Positions 51,954-61,588 are shown, numbered from the stretch's first letter. The stretch is 64,000 nucleotides of DNA from JAPHSX01 sp041554195 (GCA_041554195.1 JBFFMJ010000010.1:1-64000); one strand, 5' to 3'. The notes: a model not told the origin generated them from the sequence alone. A program made the numbers and translations.

Positions 51954-53234
51954 ATGAGCGATCAACATCTAACGGACACCCGTTTCACGGACTTTCAACT
52001 GCCGCTAAAGCTACTCCAAGGCATTGAGGAGACAGGTTTTTCCTACTGCACACCAATTCAGGCAGAGACCCTGCCCATTGCCCTGCAAGGCAAGGATGTC
52101 GCCGGACAGGCACAGACCGGCACCGGTAAAACAGCCGCCTTTCTCATCGCCCTCTACCACCAGCTACTGAACCACCCGGCCAATAATACGCGCCGACCGA
52201 CCCAAATACGCGCCCTGGTGCTGGCTCCAACCCGGGAGCTGGCGATTCAAATCCACAAGGATGCCGTGGTACTCGGTAAACATACCGGTCTCAAACTGGG
52301 ACTGGCCTACGGCGGTACCGGTTACGAGCAACAACGCAAGTCGCTGCAAGAGGGGGTAGATATCCTCATCGGTACTCCCGGTCGTATCATTGATTACTTC
52401 AAGCAACACGTCTTTGACCTGCGTGCGCTGCAGGTGATGGTGCTGGATGAAGCGGATCGCATGTTAGACCTCGGTTTCATTAAAGATATTCGCTATCTGA
52501 TGCGACGCATGCCGAAACCCGAACAGCGCCTCAGCCTGCTGTTCTCCGCCACCCTCTCTTACCGGGTCACCGAGCTGGCTTACGAGCACATGAACAACCC
52601 AGAAACGATAAAGGTGGTGCCGGAACAGGTTACCGCCGCGATGGTCGAGGAGTCGGTCTATTATCCCGCCAAGGAGGAAAAAGTACCGCTACTGCTCGGT
52701 CTGATGCGGCAGGATAAACCGGAACGCAGCATCATTTTCGTTAATACCAAGCGTGTTGCCGACCAAGTGTGGGGTTACCTGGAGAGCAATGGTTATCCGG
52801 CGGCCGTACTCTCTGGTGATGTACCGCAAAAGAAACGACAGCATTTACTGCAAAAATTCTCAGCCGGAGAGTTACCCGTACTGGTTGCCACCGATGTGGC
52901 CGCCCGCGGCCTGCACATTCCCGAAGTCAGCCATGTCTTTAACTACGACCTGCCACAGGACGCCGAGGATTATGTGCATCGTATCGGCCGCACCGCCCGC
53001 GCCGGGGCCAGCGGTAGCGCCATCAGTTTTGCCTGCGAGGAGTACGCCTTTTCGCTGTCGGAGATTGAGGAGTACATTGGTCATAAAATCCCGATGCGGT
53101 CGATTGCCAACGATCTACTGGTCGAACCACTGCCGCCGAAGAGGCCGGAACACAGCCGACGCCCCAAACCGGGCCATCAGGGAAGGGCGCGCAGCGCGCA
53201 CCCACCGCGGCGCCCCCGCAATAACACTAAGTAG
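51954..53234 (+). CDS. rhlB: ATP-dependent RNA helicase RhlB
   Basis: 426 residues. Q-motif GFSYCTPIQ, AQTGTGKTAAF (motif I), LAPTRELAIQI, GTPGRIIDYFKQ, DEAD box VLDEADRML, SATLSYRV, and HRIGRTARAG. The 'FTDFQLPLKLLQGIEETGF' opening and the basic C-terminal tail (RRPKPGHQGR) are RhlB-like. It is the DEAD-box helicase of the RNA degradosome in relatives. It is divergent from trxA; the last 8 bases overlap tail-to-tail with the hybrid kinase gene. Confidence 0.93.
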   Translation: MSDQHLTDTRFTDFQLPLKLLQGIEETGFSYCTPIQAETLPIALQGKDVAGQAQTGTGKTAAFLIALYHQLLNHPANNTRRPTQIRALVLAPTRELAIQIHKDAVVLGKHTGLKLGLAYGGTGYEQQRKSLQEGVDILIGTPGRIIDYFKQHVFDLRALQVMVLDEADRMLDLGFIKDIRYLMRRMPKPEQRLSLLFSATLSYRVTELAYEHMNNPETIKVVPEQVTAAMVEESVYYPAKEEKVPLLLGLMRQDKPERSIIFVNTKRVADQVWGYLESNGYPAAVLSGDVPQKKRQHLLQKFSAGELPVLVATDVAARGLHIPEVSHVFNYDLPQDAEDYVHRIGRTARAGASGSAISFACEEYAFSLSEIEEYIGHKIPMRSIANDLLVEPLPPKRPEHSRRPKPGHQGRARSAHPPRRPRNNTK

Positions 53235-55554
53235 TCGCGGGGCAGTAACGCTCTAAAGTGGCCAGCAGCACCTTACTATCCACCGGCTTGGTGAGGTAGT
53301 CATCCATCCCCGCTGCCGTGCAGCGCTGCCTATCCTCCTCACTGGCATTGGCCGTAAGGGCAATAATCGGCAACCGGCACTCGCCCTCTTCGCCACGCCA
53401 GCGGCGTGTCGCCTCCAGGCCATCGAGCCCCGGCATACGCAGGTCCATCAACACACAATCAAAACCGTTGTGCCGCAACTGCTGCAGTGCCTCCTCACCA
53501 CCCACAACCCGCACCACCTGGTGACCGCCCTGTTGCAGATAGTGTGAGATCACCTTGGCATTAATCTCCTCATCCTCTGCCAGTAACACGGTAAGCGAGC
53601 GCGGCCCGGGCTCTACCGAGTCGGTTTCCTGCGGCTCTGGCGAACCCGTCAATAATTTATTCAGCGAGGAGGGGAGTAGGGGTTTGTGCAGGTGCTGAAT
53701 ACGTAGATGCTCGGCACGTAGGCCATTCACATAATCAACCTGACACAGTTGGCAGGCATCTGACAGTTCACTGGCAAGCCTCTCCAACAGTAGGTGGTTG
53801 CCAGATTCACTGCCGTGCTCGCAGATAAACAGCCAATCGTAACTCTCCGCTGCCAGTGCGGCGTCAAGCTCTCGCTCACCCTTTACCACGCGGCTCTCTA
53901 GCCCTTCAGCCAGCAACATCCTCTGAATGGCGACCAGCGCTGCCGGGTGTCTCTCCAGCACCAGCGCCGTACCCTGAACCTTTATCACCGACTGCGGCGA
54001 GGCTTCACCAGCTAGCGCCCAAGGTAGTTCAAACCAGAAACAGCTCCCCTCACCCGGCTCGCTGTCGAAGCCGATCTGCCCCCCCATCATTCCCACCAGC
54101 TCGCGGCTTATGGTGGTGCCAAGGCCACTCCCACCATAACTCCGAGCATCCCCTTCATCCACCTGCGTAAAGCTCTCAAACACCAGCGCCTGTTTCTCTT
54201 TAGCGATGCCGATACCGCTATCGCAAATCTCAAAACGCAGAGTAGTCTTCTCCGCCGGCTGTTGGGCGGCCGTGCGTACCACCACCACCACCTCACCCTC
54301 ATCGGTAAACTTAATGGCATTTGCCGTGAGGTTGATCAGCACCTGGCGAAAGCGTAACGGATCACCAATGACCTCGGCAGGCAAAATGCCGTCGGTATCA
54401 AGCACAAACTCCAGTCCCTTATGATGTGCCGACGGGGCCAGCATCACCATCACCTCTTCGATCACCTCAAGAGGAATAAAGGGCTTGTTATGAATCGCCA
54501 GCTTGCCCACCTCCAGGCGGGAAAAGTCGAGAATGTCATCGATCAGCTGGCGCAATGACTGCGCCGCACCCTCCAGGCTATCGACATAATCGAGTTGGCG
54601 GCGACTCTCGCTACCATCACGCAACAGTTGCAACATGCCGATCATGCCACTCAGGGGAGTGCGGATCTCGTGGCTCATCGTGGCGAGAAACTGGCTTTTC
54701 GCCAGACTGGCACTCTCAGCCCGCTGCTGCTCTACCTGCAGTTCGTTGTTCTTCTGTTCCAGCTTCTGCAGGGTGTTTCGTAGCGTCCCCGTGGCAACCT
54801 GTATCTCCTGCACCAAATGTTCACGGGAATTGGCCAGGGAATCGACCATGGCATTAACACCCTGCTGCAGTGCCAGCAGTTCTCCACTGGCACTCTCATG
54901 CACCTTCACATCCAAGGCACCATGGCGTACCTGCTCCACAGTACGGCTAAGGTTACTCAACGGTTCCACCAATTGACGCTCCATGCGCCGACTCAGCAGC
55001 ACGGCAAGCGCCACCACCAGCAGCACCAGCAACAGTGACCAGCGCAGCATCGTCGCCCGCTTCTGCATAATAAACTGTGTGGTTAGCGTTAACTCGATAC
55101 GACCGATGTTTGTTGCCTGCAGCTCCAGGTCATCACTTTCATAATCACTCACCGGTACAGAGGCCAGCATGATTGGGGCACAAAACAGCAGATGCTCCTC
55201 ATTGCCACCACACGGCCCTGCGGCCATCGGCTCGCTACCACCGCTGCGTGATACCGTGACTTCGCCCCGGACAAACACCACGCGATTGTCAAAGTCATAA
55301 ACCTTAAGCGCAACAATATCCCCCTGTACCACCGAGCCACTAATATGTTGTAACTGCTCCATGTTGCCGGTGATTACGCCATACTCCGCCGCCGAGGCAA
55401 GATACCGCGAAACGGTATCTCCCCGCTCCTGCAGCGCACCACGTAATAACTTGCTGTCCTGGTAGATAAAATAGCCAAGGATCACCATCAGCAGCACCAG
55501 CGGTGGCAACAGAGTCAGCAGCAGCAGCCTGCGGCGAATCGTTAAATGCATCAT
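53227..55554 (-). CDS. BarA-like hybrid sensor histidine kinase
   Basis: 775 residues. TM1 (about 11-31), periplasmic sensor (32-168), TM2 (about 170-189), HAMP (190-243), coiled coil, and HisKA with H295 in SHEIRTPLSGM. HATPase_c has the N box around N412, DSGIGI (445-450) and GGSGLGTTIS. A degenerate receiver (about 525-635) lacks the acceptor Asp, and a complete receiver (654-770) has D704 and K757. There is no HPt domain, so phosphate must go to a separate HPt protein or regulator, not found in this window. The gene overlaps the upstream ABC_sub_bind-like gene by 4 bases, so a binding protein-kinase sensing pair is likely. Confidence 0.93.
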   Translation of the reverse strand: MMHLTIRRRLLLLTLLPPLVLLMVILGYFIYQDSKLLRGALQERGDTVSRYLASAAEYGVITGNMEQLQHISGSVVQGDIVALKVYDFDNRVVFVRGEVTVSRSGGSEPMAAGPCGGNEEHLLFCAPIMLASVPVSDYESDDLELQATNIGRIELTLTTQFIMQKRATMLRWSLLLVLLVVALAVLLSRRMERQLVEPLSNLSRTVEQVRHGALDVKVHESASGELLALQQGVNAMVDSLANSREHLVQEIQVATGTLRNTLQKLEQKNNELQVEQQRAESASLAKSQFLATMSHEIRTPLSGMIGMLQLLRDGSESRRQLDYVDSLEGAAQSLRQLIDDILDFSRLEVGKLAIHNKPFIPLEVIEEVMVMLAPSAHHKGLEFVLDTDGILPAEVIGDPLRFRQVLINLTANAIKFTDEGEVVVVVRTAAQQPAEKTTLRFEICDSGIGIAKEKQALVFESFTQVDEGDARSYGGSGLGTTISRELVGMMGGQIGFDSEPGEGSCFWFELPWALAGEASPQSVIKVQGTALVLERHPAALVAIQRMLLAEGLESRVVKGERELDAALAAESYDWLFICEHGSESGNHLLLERLASELSDACQLCQVDYVNGLRAEHLRIQHLHKPLLPSSLNKLLTGSPEPQETDSVEPGPRSLTVLLAEDEEINAKVISHYLQQGGHQVVRVVGGEEALQQLRHNGFDCVLMDLRMPGLDGLEATRRWRGEEGECRLPIIALTANASEEDRQRCTAAGMDDYLTKPVDSKVLLATLERYCPATT

Positions 55555-56462
55555 TGCACCTGCTCCTGCAGCGCCTTCTGCAAACTCACCTCAGAGGGAA
55601 GATCTATCTTAAGCGCTCGTGCAAGCTGATAGTTGACGGAGACCTCAAATCCCGCGGCATGGCGCGGTGCAGGTAACACTTTGTGAGCAAAATAGTGCTG
55701 TGCCGTTTCAACCAGCTGCTCCTCCAGCACCGACAGGCTTGAGTGAACCGCCATCAGCGCCCCGGCCTTAACCAGTGCCTGTGAGTAACCCACCAGGGGG
55801 ATCCCCTGGCGATAACTACCCAGCACCAGAGGTTTTACGGTGCGCCGGTTCACTACCTGGGGGTCGGGTAATAATAGAAGGGTGTCTTCAGGCAGCAGCT
55901 TCGTACCAAACAGGTTATCAATCGCATTTTCCTCATCCATATTAATGAGGCGCAGCTCCATTCCTAAACGCTGCGACTGCTGTGACAGATCACGACTCAG
56001 AGCCTGTGATTCACCCCCTAACAACACCGTCAGCTTATGCCGCGAGGGTAAGGCGCTCTTTATCAGTTGTAACTGCCGCGCAACAGGCTGCTCAAGAAAT
56101 ATGGCGGTTTGAGGGCTACGATAAAGACTGCTCAGTGAATCGAATGTACGACGAGTAATCAGTGTATTCACGGTCGCCATATTGTATTTGATACCCTTCT
56201 GGGCCGCCGCGGTACCAACCGTAATCAGCAGCCCACCACCATCAGATGCTGGTTTACGCTCACTCTCACCCGTAAGACCCTTCCGCCCCACTGTCAAAGT
56301 AGGTAAGAGCTCATGCAACTGCCGTTCGCTCTCATCAACATATTTCTGATGATGGCTGTTGTCCTTATCGTAGAGAAACCACACTGAAGTAGCCGCCACC
56401 GCCTGTATCGGTAGTAGCAGCCACAGCAGCAGGCTCAATGTTATGTATTTCTTCCTTGTCAT
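55551..56462 (-). CDS. ABC_sub_bind-like periplasmic protein coupled to the hybrid kinase
   Basis: 303 residues with a signal peptide (LSLLLWLLLPIQAVAA). The mature fold resembles the ABC_sub_bind family: LLITVGTAAAQKGI, TAIFLEQPVARQLQLIKSAL, KLTVLLGGESQAL, LLLLPDPQVVN, GIPLVGYSQALVKAGALMAV and the typical terminal FEVSVNYQLARALKIDLPSE. No ABC permease or ATPase gene lies nearby. Its 3' end overlaps the kinase gene by 4 bases, and the TonB receptor gene ends 35 bases upstream. It may bind the ligand imported by that receptor and present it to the kinase sensor domain; this is inference from context. Confidence 0.85.
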   Translation of the reverse strand: MTRKKYITLSLLLWLLLPIQAVAATSVWFLYDKDNSHHQKYVDESERQLHELLPTLTVGRKGLTGESERKPASDGGGLLITVGTAAAQKGIKYNMATVNTLITRRTFDSLSSLYRSPQTAIFLEQPVARQLQLIKSALPSRHKLTVLLGGESQALSRDLSQQSQRLGMELRLINMDEENAIDNLFGTKLLPEDTLLLLPDPQVVNRRTVKPLVLGSYRQGIPLVGYSQALVKAGALMAVHSSLSVLEEQLVETAQHYFAHKVLPAPRHAAGFEVSVNYQLARALKIDLPSEVSLQKALQEQVQ

Positions 56463-56497
56463 CAGAGACTTTTCCTGTACCGATTCGCTCTTCCTGT

Positions 56498-58606
56498 CTA
56501 AAAGTTCAATTCAGCACTAATGTATGCGGTACGGGTTCTAGGGGTATCTTCTCGAAAATCAAAATAGGTGCCATTGATGTCCTGCACGACGAACGCGAGC
56601 TTGCCTCTGACACCATTTAGTTCAATGTGTTTGGCCAGTCGAATATCAGTAGTCTTGATTCCCCCTGTCTCGTCACCACCAATAAAGCTCATGTTTGCTA
56701 CCTGGTAATGACCAATGCTTGCCTGCCATTTCTGGGGGAACATGTGGTCGAGCAATATGGATATCGTATCAAGCGGCACGGTAACATCAAGCGAATCATA
56801 CTCATTGGGATTTATTCGTTTTGGCGCCTCGCCTGCGGTAACAACGTGTGAGAGTCCTACTGACAACATGGTGTTTCTTGTTGCCTGCAACTTTGCCTGC
56901 ACCTCTATCCCCGACATATCGGCAGATCCGTCATTAGCGAAAACGCTGGCGCGACAAAAATCGCCATATAGCCCACATAGTGCGCTGTACTGTTCCACGA
57001 ACGCTTCGTCTATCGGCACGGCGATCAAATTTCGAAAGTGATCGCGAAACAATCGAATGTCATAGCCTAACTGATGATTTACTGAATTTCCGACCAGGGC
57101 AACCTCATATGAGGTATTTTCCTCGGGCTCTAAGTCACCCGCACTTTTCCATATCTGATCGATCATCTGGTCATCAGAATAAAAGCGAGCTCCGTAATCG
57201 CCATATTCTTCCAGAATGGCGGGCGTACGGTGGTTAATTGAATACGACGCACGGATGCTATGATTTGTATTCAAGCGGTAGTTCGCAGCAATGCGCGGCG
57301 AGAAATGCGTATCCGTTATTTCATTGTTCTCGGCCATCACACCCGTGTTCACTATCCAGTCAGCGCCTGGAGACCACTCACCATTAACAAACAACCGGAA
57401 GAGACGATTTGTTACCGGACTATTAGCACCGATGAGTCCAGGAGACTCCACCTCATCCTGTCGTGCCTCAGCCCCCCAAACCAGACGAACCGTTTCTGCA
57501 GGTTTGCTCCGATGAACGAACTCCATGTCATTTCTTCTCATTTTTTGACTGTGAGGGACGTAAACTGGATCATCCGCGTGTGCGAAAAAGGTCACAATAT
57601 CTGCGGGTGTCACCGAAAATATTTCAGACAATTTAGGGATGAAATAATCAGCATCACTATTATTGATATTTTGGTAGAACTGCAGTTCAAAGTCCTGCTC
57701 GGAACTGATAATGTGCTTCCACTTTAGTTGAGTAAAATACTGTGCATTTAGGTTCTCATGGAGCGGCTGGGTAATATCGCCCACTACGCCGTCTCCCACA
57801 GAACTATCGCTAATACCTAACTGCAGTGTCAGATAATCATTGATGTCACTGCGATAGTCCGCTCGAATCGTCGCCGATTTGATCTCCTTATCATCCCTGC
57901 CTGACCCGCTCTCTCTGTCCCTGTAGTAGGCATTCCCATCATCGGACTGATACTCCATCGAAATACGGTAACCCAGATCACCTTGCTTGCCAGCATGCCG
58001 TAATAGATTTCTGCGATAGCCCGCATCACCACTAATGGCTTTGACTAAAGTACCCTGCACATCATTAGGGTGGTAGGTAAGAATATTGATCACGCCTAGA
58101 AAAGAGTTCGCCCCGTAAGTGACCCCATTGGGACCACGTGTAATCTCAATTCGCTCAATGTCATCCATAAGTAACGGTAAGCCGTACCAGTCGATGCCAC
58201 CGGCAGCGGGGGTATAAATTGAACGCCCATCCACCAATACCTGCATGCGGCGAGAAAAATCATCACTCATACCGTGATAGGTGACCGTGGCACGTGGTCC
58301 GAGCAGGTTCGTATGCCCGACTTCAAATCCGGCAACCAGCCGGAACAACTCCGGTATCTCTTTCGCCCCCGAGGCTTCAATCATCTGGCGATCAATAACT
58401 GTCACCGAAGCCGGAAGATTCTGACTTTGTTGCGGCAGGCGTGTCACCGTAAGCACAACCGGCAGTTCCGACAGATAGTCCTCACCCTCAAAGGCAAAGT
58501 CATCGGCCGCCACTACCGGGGCCGATAATGCGATTGCACACAGTGCGCTTGCGGCGTTCTGGCCTACTGAGATCGAGCATTTCTTACTCTTTTGGTGAAA
58601 TGGCAT
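56498..58606 (-). CDS. TonB-dependent outer membrane receptor
   Basis: 702 residues. Signal peptide (ALCAIALSAPVVAA). The plug domain (about 45-165) has LPASVTVIDRQMIEASGAKEIPELFRLVAGFEV, LVDGRSIYTPAAGG and IERIEITRGPNGVTYGANSFLGVINI. A 22-strand-type barrel runs to the terminal aromatic signature YISAELNF. Receptors of this shape import siderophores, vitamin B12 or other scarce solutes; the substrate cannot be read. It is the first gene of an operon with the ABC_sub_bind-like protein and hybrid kinase. No B12 riboswitch or Fur box stands out in the short upstream gap. Confidence 0.92.
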   Translation of the reverse strand: MPFHQKSKKCSISVGQNAASALCAIALSAPVVAADDFAFEGEDYLSELPVVLTVTRLPQQSQNLPASVTVIDRQMIEASGAKEIPELFRLVAGFEVGHTNLLGPRATVTYHGMSDDFSRRMQVLVDGRSIYTPAAGGIDWYGLPLLMDDIERIEITRGPNGVTYGANSFLGVINILTYHPNDVQGTLVKAISGDAGYRRNLLRHAGKQGDLGYRISMEYQSDDGNAYYRDRESGSGRDDKEIKSATIRADYRSDINDYLTLQLGISDSSVGDGVVGDITQPLHENLNAQYFTQLKWKHIISSEQDFELQFYQNINNSDADYFIPKLSEIFSVTPADIVTFFAHADDPVYVPHSQKMRRNDMEFVHRSKPAETVRLVWGAEARQDEVESPGLIGANSPVTNRLFRLFVNGEWSPGADWIVNTGVMAENNEITDTHFSPRIAANYRLNTNHSIRASYSINHRTPAILEEYGDYGARFYSDDQMIDQIWKSAGDLEPEENTSYEVALVGNSVNHQLGYDIRLFRDHFRNLIAVPIDEAFVEQYSALCGLYGDFCRASVFANDGSADMSGIEVQAKLQATRNTMLSVGLSHVVTAGEAPKRINPNEYDSLDVTVPLDTISILLDHMFPQKWQASIGHYQVANMSFIGGDETGGIKTTDIRLAKHIELNGVRGKLAFVVQDINGTYFDFREDTPRTRTAYISAELNF

Positions 58607-58713
58607 CTTCTAGATTGTCCCGTGTTGCTTTCCTACCCAAACGGATCCCTGTACCCTTTTGTCAGTCACAAGTCTCAATGATTAACAGGAACGGGTCAAT
58701 CCCTCGCTCTGAC

Positions 58714-59103
58714 ATGCCAAAAACAGAAGTAAATAAGTGTTCACTCTGCAGCAACTCCAAATGCTGCACCTATATTACCCAGCAGATCGATGCGCCACGC
58801 TCAATGAACGATTTTGACGTGCTGCTGTGGCAACTCTCTCACCGTGACGTACAGCTTTATAAGGATAATGATGGCTGGTTCCTGATCATCAATACCCCCT
58901 GTCTGCACCTGTTACCCGGCGGTGGCTGTGGTATCTACGAGGTGCGCCCGCAGATCTGCCGCACCCACAGTAACGACTTCTGTGAATACGACGCCCCCGC
59001 GGAGGAGAGTTTCGATAAGTTCTTTGATGGTTACGCAAGCCTGCTTAAATACTGCAAAAAACGCTTCAAGGGCTGGGATAAGCGGCTCAAGAAGATGCAG
59101 TAG
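58714..59103 (+). CDS. YkgJ/UPF0153-type cysteine-cluster protein
   Basis: 129 residues from the ATG at 58714; an in-frame ATG at 58678 is an alternative and neither has a clear ribosome binding site. Cysteines are in CSLCSNSKCC near the N-terminus, TPCLHLLPGGGCGIYEVRPQICR in the middle and DFCEYD after it. This is the pattern of the zinc/iron-chelating CxxCxxCC family (PF03692), whose molecular role is unsettled. The C-terminus is Lys-rich. It is divergent from the TonB receptor and overlaps the convergent yrfG by 17 bases. Confidence 0.82.
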   Translation: MPKTEVNKCSLCSNSKCCTYITQQIDAPRSMNDFDVLLWQLSHRDVQLYKDNDGWFLIINTPCLHLLPGGGCGIYEVRPQICRTHSNDFCEYDAPAEESFDKFFDGYASLLKYCKKRFKGWDKRLKKMQ

Positions 59104-59758
59104 GAGCAGCCGGCATAATATCCAGGAAGGTCTCTATGGCCTCAAACTCCGCCACATCACGCCGTCCCTGCTGGGTATCCGGTTCATAGACGGCCAACAA
59201 CCAGCCGATGCCGTAACGCTTTGCCGAACGCAATACTGACAGGCTGTCATCCACCAGAAGGGTACGGGCGGGGTCGAAGGGCTGCTCTTCACGTAACCGC
59301 TCCCAGAAGGCCTGCTCCTCCTTGGCCACACCGTAGTCGTGCGCGCAGATTATTTGGTCGAAATGACCGCCCAGCCAGGTCTTCTCCATCTTCAGGCTGA
59401 GACTCTTCATATGGGCATTGGTCACCAGCAACACCCGTTTGCCGCTGGCGCGTACCGCATCGAGAAACTCGGTGACATGGGGGTGAACGGCTATGAGGTG
59501 ATCGACCTCCTCCTTCAGTAGGGGGATATCCAGACCCAGCTCACGGGTCCAGTAGTCGAGACAGTACCAGTCAATCGTCCCCTCGACCGATTTGGTTCGC
59601 CGCGCGATCTCCGCCTGCGCCTCCTCCAGCGGCAGCTGGTACCGTTGTGAATATCTCAACGGCACATGCTGTTGCCAGAAGTGGTTATCGAAATTAAGGT
59701 CGAGCAGGGTGCCGTCCATATCGAGAAACACCGTGTCGATCTGCTGCCAGTCAATCAT
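59087..59758 (-). CDS. yrfG: HAD-family GMP/IMP nucleotidase YrfG
   Basis: 223 residues. HAD motif I is VFLDMDGTLLDLNFDNHFWQQHVP, where the long N-terminal 'DNHFWQ' block is diagnostic of YrfG. Motif II is LLVTNAH, the conserved Lys lies in GVAKEEQAFW, and motif IV is LLVDDSLSVL. It dephosphorylates purine mononucleotides. It is divergent from nudE, an arrangement kept in Pseudomonas and related genera. Confidence 0.92.
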   Translation of the reverse strand: MIDWQQIDTVFLDMDGTLLDLNFDNHFWQQHVPLRYSQRYQLPLEEAQAEIARRTKSVEGTIDWYCLDYWTRELGLDIPLLKEEVDHLIAVHPHVTEFLDAVRASGKRVLLVTNAHMKSLSLKMEKTWLGGHFDQIICAHDYGVAKEEQAFWERLREEQPFDPARTLLVDDSLSVLRSAKRYGIGWLLAVYEPDTQQGRRDVAEFEAIETFLDIMPAAPTASS

Positions 59759-59896
59759 TTACCATGTCCACCCATAATTCATCGTCCGACCATTCTATGG
59801 CCAGTATCGCCGCGCATCCAGCAGCAGGGTGCCAATCTCCCACTAACGGGTTATGATTAATGCTTGGGCCAAGGGGGCCCGCTACCGGATCGGTCG

Positions 59897-60442
59897 ATGC
59901 CGCCAAAGCCTCAAATCCTCAACAGCCAGACCCTTGCCAGGACCCGGCTGTTTCACATCGAACAACTTGATCTGCGCTTTGCCAATGGCGTGGAGACCCG
60001 TTACGAGCGGCTACTCGGCTCGCCACAGGGGGCAGTACTCATCGTGCCCATGCTCGACGACGATACCTTTCTGCTGATACGTGAATATGCTGCCGGTATC
60101 GAGCGTTATGAGCTCTCCCTGCCCAAGGGGCGTATCGAAGCGGGAGAGGAGATCCTGGCCGCCGCCAACCGCGAGATCGCCGAGGAGGTGGGCTACGCCG
60201 CCAACTCCCTGCACCACCTCACCTCCCTGAGCCTGGCTCCCGGCTACCTCGGTCACTTTACCCATGTGGTGCTCGCCCGCGATCTCTTCGAGCAGCAGGG
60301 CGAGGGCGATGAGCCCGAACCGCTGGAGGTGATCCCGTGGCGTATGAGCGAGCTGCACACCCTGCTGAGCCGCGAAGACTGTACCGAGGCGCGCAGTATC
60401 GCCGCGCTGTTTATGGCCAGAGAGTACCTGAATCGTGACTAA
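59897..60442 (+). CDS. nudE: ADP compounds hydrolase NudE
   Basis: 181 residues from the ATG at 59897. The Nudix box is complete as GRIEAGE followed by seven residues and REIAEEVG, preceded by YELSLPKG. ARTRLFHIEQLDLRFANGVE at the N-terminus matches NudE. It hydrolyses ADP-ribose, NADH and Ap3A-type compounds. Its last codons overlap the GTG start of cysQ by 8 bases. Confidence 0.92.
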   Translation: MPPKPQILNSQTLARTRLFHIEQLDLRFANGVETRYERLLGSPQGAVLIVPMLDDDTFLLIREYAAGIERYELSLPKGRIEAGEEILAAANREIAEEVGYAANSLHHLTSLSLAPGYLGHFTHVVLARDLFEQQGEGDEPEPLEVIPWRMSELHTLLSREDCTEARSIAALFMAREYLNRD

Positions 60443-61262
60443 GCCCAACTGCCCCGACCACTTAAGCTGCGACCCCTGCATCCTGCTCACCCCTGCACTG
60501 GAAATCGCCATCGATGCCGGCAGGCGCATCCTTGAGGTCTACGAGGCGGGATTTGATGTCGAGGTGAAGAAAGACCTCACACCGCTAACCGAGGCTGACA
60601 CCGCCGCACACCAGATCATCGAGGACGGGCTGCGCGAACTGACCCCCAGCGTGCCGGTGCTCACCGAGGAGTCGACCGACATCCCCTTTGCCGAGCGCAG
60701 CCGCTGGAGCCGTTACTGGCTGGTCGACCCGCTGGACGGTACCCGTGAATTTATCGATCGCACCGGCGAATTCACCATCAACATCGCGCTGGTGCAGGAT
60801 CACAAACCGGTGCTCGGCATCATCTATGCCCCGGTACTCGGCATTTACTACTACGCCTGCACGGGGCAGGGCGCATTTAAGCGCGAAGCCACCAGCGCCC
60901 CCTTCCCAATCCATGTACGCCCCTGGCAGGGTGGCAAAGTGACCGTGACCTGCTCACGCACCACCCAGCGCGGCAACCACATTAAGGCCTACCTGGATAA
61001 GTTGGGCGAACATGAGGTTGTGATCATGGGCGGCGCACTCAAATCCTGCCTGGTGGCCGAGGGCAAGGCCGACCTCTATCCCCGTCTTGGCCCCACCTCC
61101 GAGTGGGACACTGCCGCCGCCCAGTGCATTGTCGAGGAGGCGGGGGGGCACATCACTGACACCGCCATGCAAATCCTACAGTACAATCGCAAAGAAGCCC
61201 TGTTAAATCCGCACTTTTTTGTCTTTGGAGAGAGTGACCAGGACTGGTCAGAGTTTCTGTAA
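60435..61262 (+). CDS. cysQ: 3'(2'),5'-bisphosphate nucleotidase CysQ
   Basis: 275 residues, GTG start overlapping the nudE stop. Inositol-monophosphatase fold: LTEADTAAHQII, LTEESTDIPF (EE), WLVDPLDGTREFI (DPxDGT metal site) and EWDTAAAQCIVEEAGG. It removes the 3' phosphate from PAP formed in sulfate assimilation. There is a short N-terminal extension with three Cys (CPDHLSCDPC). Translation is coupled to nudE. Confidence 0.93.
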   Translation: MTKPNCPDHLSCDPCILLTPALEIAIDAGRRILEVYEAGFDVEVKKDLTPLTEADTAAHQIIEDGLRELTPSVPVLTEESTDIPFAERSRWSRYWLVDPLDGTREFIDRTGEFTINIALVQDHKPVLGIIYAPVLGIYYYACTGQGAFKREATSAPFPIHVRPWQGGKVTVTCSRTTQRGNHIKAYLDKLGEHEVVIMGGALKSCLVAEGKADLYPRLGPTSEWDTAAAQCIVEEAGGHITDTAMQILQYNRKEALLNPHFFVFGESDQDWSEFL

Positions 61263-61289
61263 AGTTCCCTGAGACAGGGAGGAGGGGGG

Positions 61290-61481
61290 TTAGTCGCGCG
61301 CGTCGTAGACGGCCATTACCGCCTTCAACTCATCCAGTACCATCTCGCGCTCTTCGCTGCCGAGGGTCTGTAACTGGGGGAGGTTCGCACCCACCTCTAT
61401 CGCCTCGATTGTCGCACGCACCGCATCACAGCCGCATTGGCATAGGGCATCGACACACTGATTGACCTGCTTTGTGTCCAT
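61290..61481 (-). CDS. Small conserved-looking Cys-containing protein
   Basis: 63 residues. Cysteines cluster at the N-terminus (VNQCVDALCQCGCDAVRATIEAIE), then an acidic helix (EEREMVLDELKAVMAVYDARD). No family name is recalled. No strong ribosome binding site is seen. It lies just downstream of tRNA-Phe on the same strand and converges with cysQ. The even amino-acid composition and clean frame favour a real gene, moderately. Confidence 0.55.
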   Translation of the reverse strand: MDTKQVNQCVDALCQCGCDAVRATIEAIEVGANLPQLQTLGSEEREMVLDELKAVMAVYDARD

Positions 61482-61512
61482 AGTGCGAATCGAAAGGTTG
61501 GTGTAAAAAATA

Positions 61513-61588
61513 TGGTGGCCGGGGACGGAATCGAACCGCCGACACGAGGATTTTCAATCCTCTGCTCTACCGACTGAGCTACCCGGCC
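61513..61588 (-). tRNA. tRNA-Phe (GAA)
   Basis: A 76-base cloverleaf on the minus strand. The 5' acceptor GGCCGGG pairs with CCCGGCC, the D arm is GCTC/GAGC, and the anticodon stem encloses TTGAAAA with anticodon GAA. The T-arm is GGCGGTTCGATTCCGTC, with discriminator A and encoded CCA. A TATTTTTT run follows the 3' end and may act in termination. Confidence 0.97.

Noticed and set aside
58607..58713. Possible cobalamin riboswitch or Fur box upstream of the TonB receptor
   Set aside because: The gap is only about 100 bases, and no B12-box motif or GATAATGATNATCATTATC-like palindrome was found.
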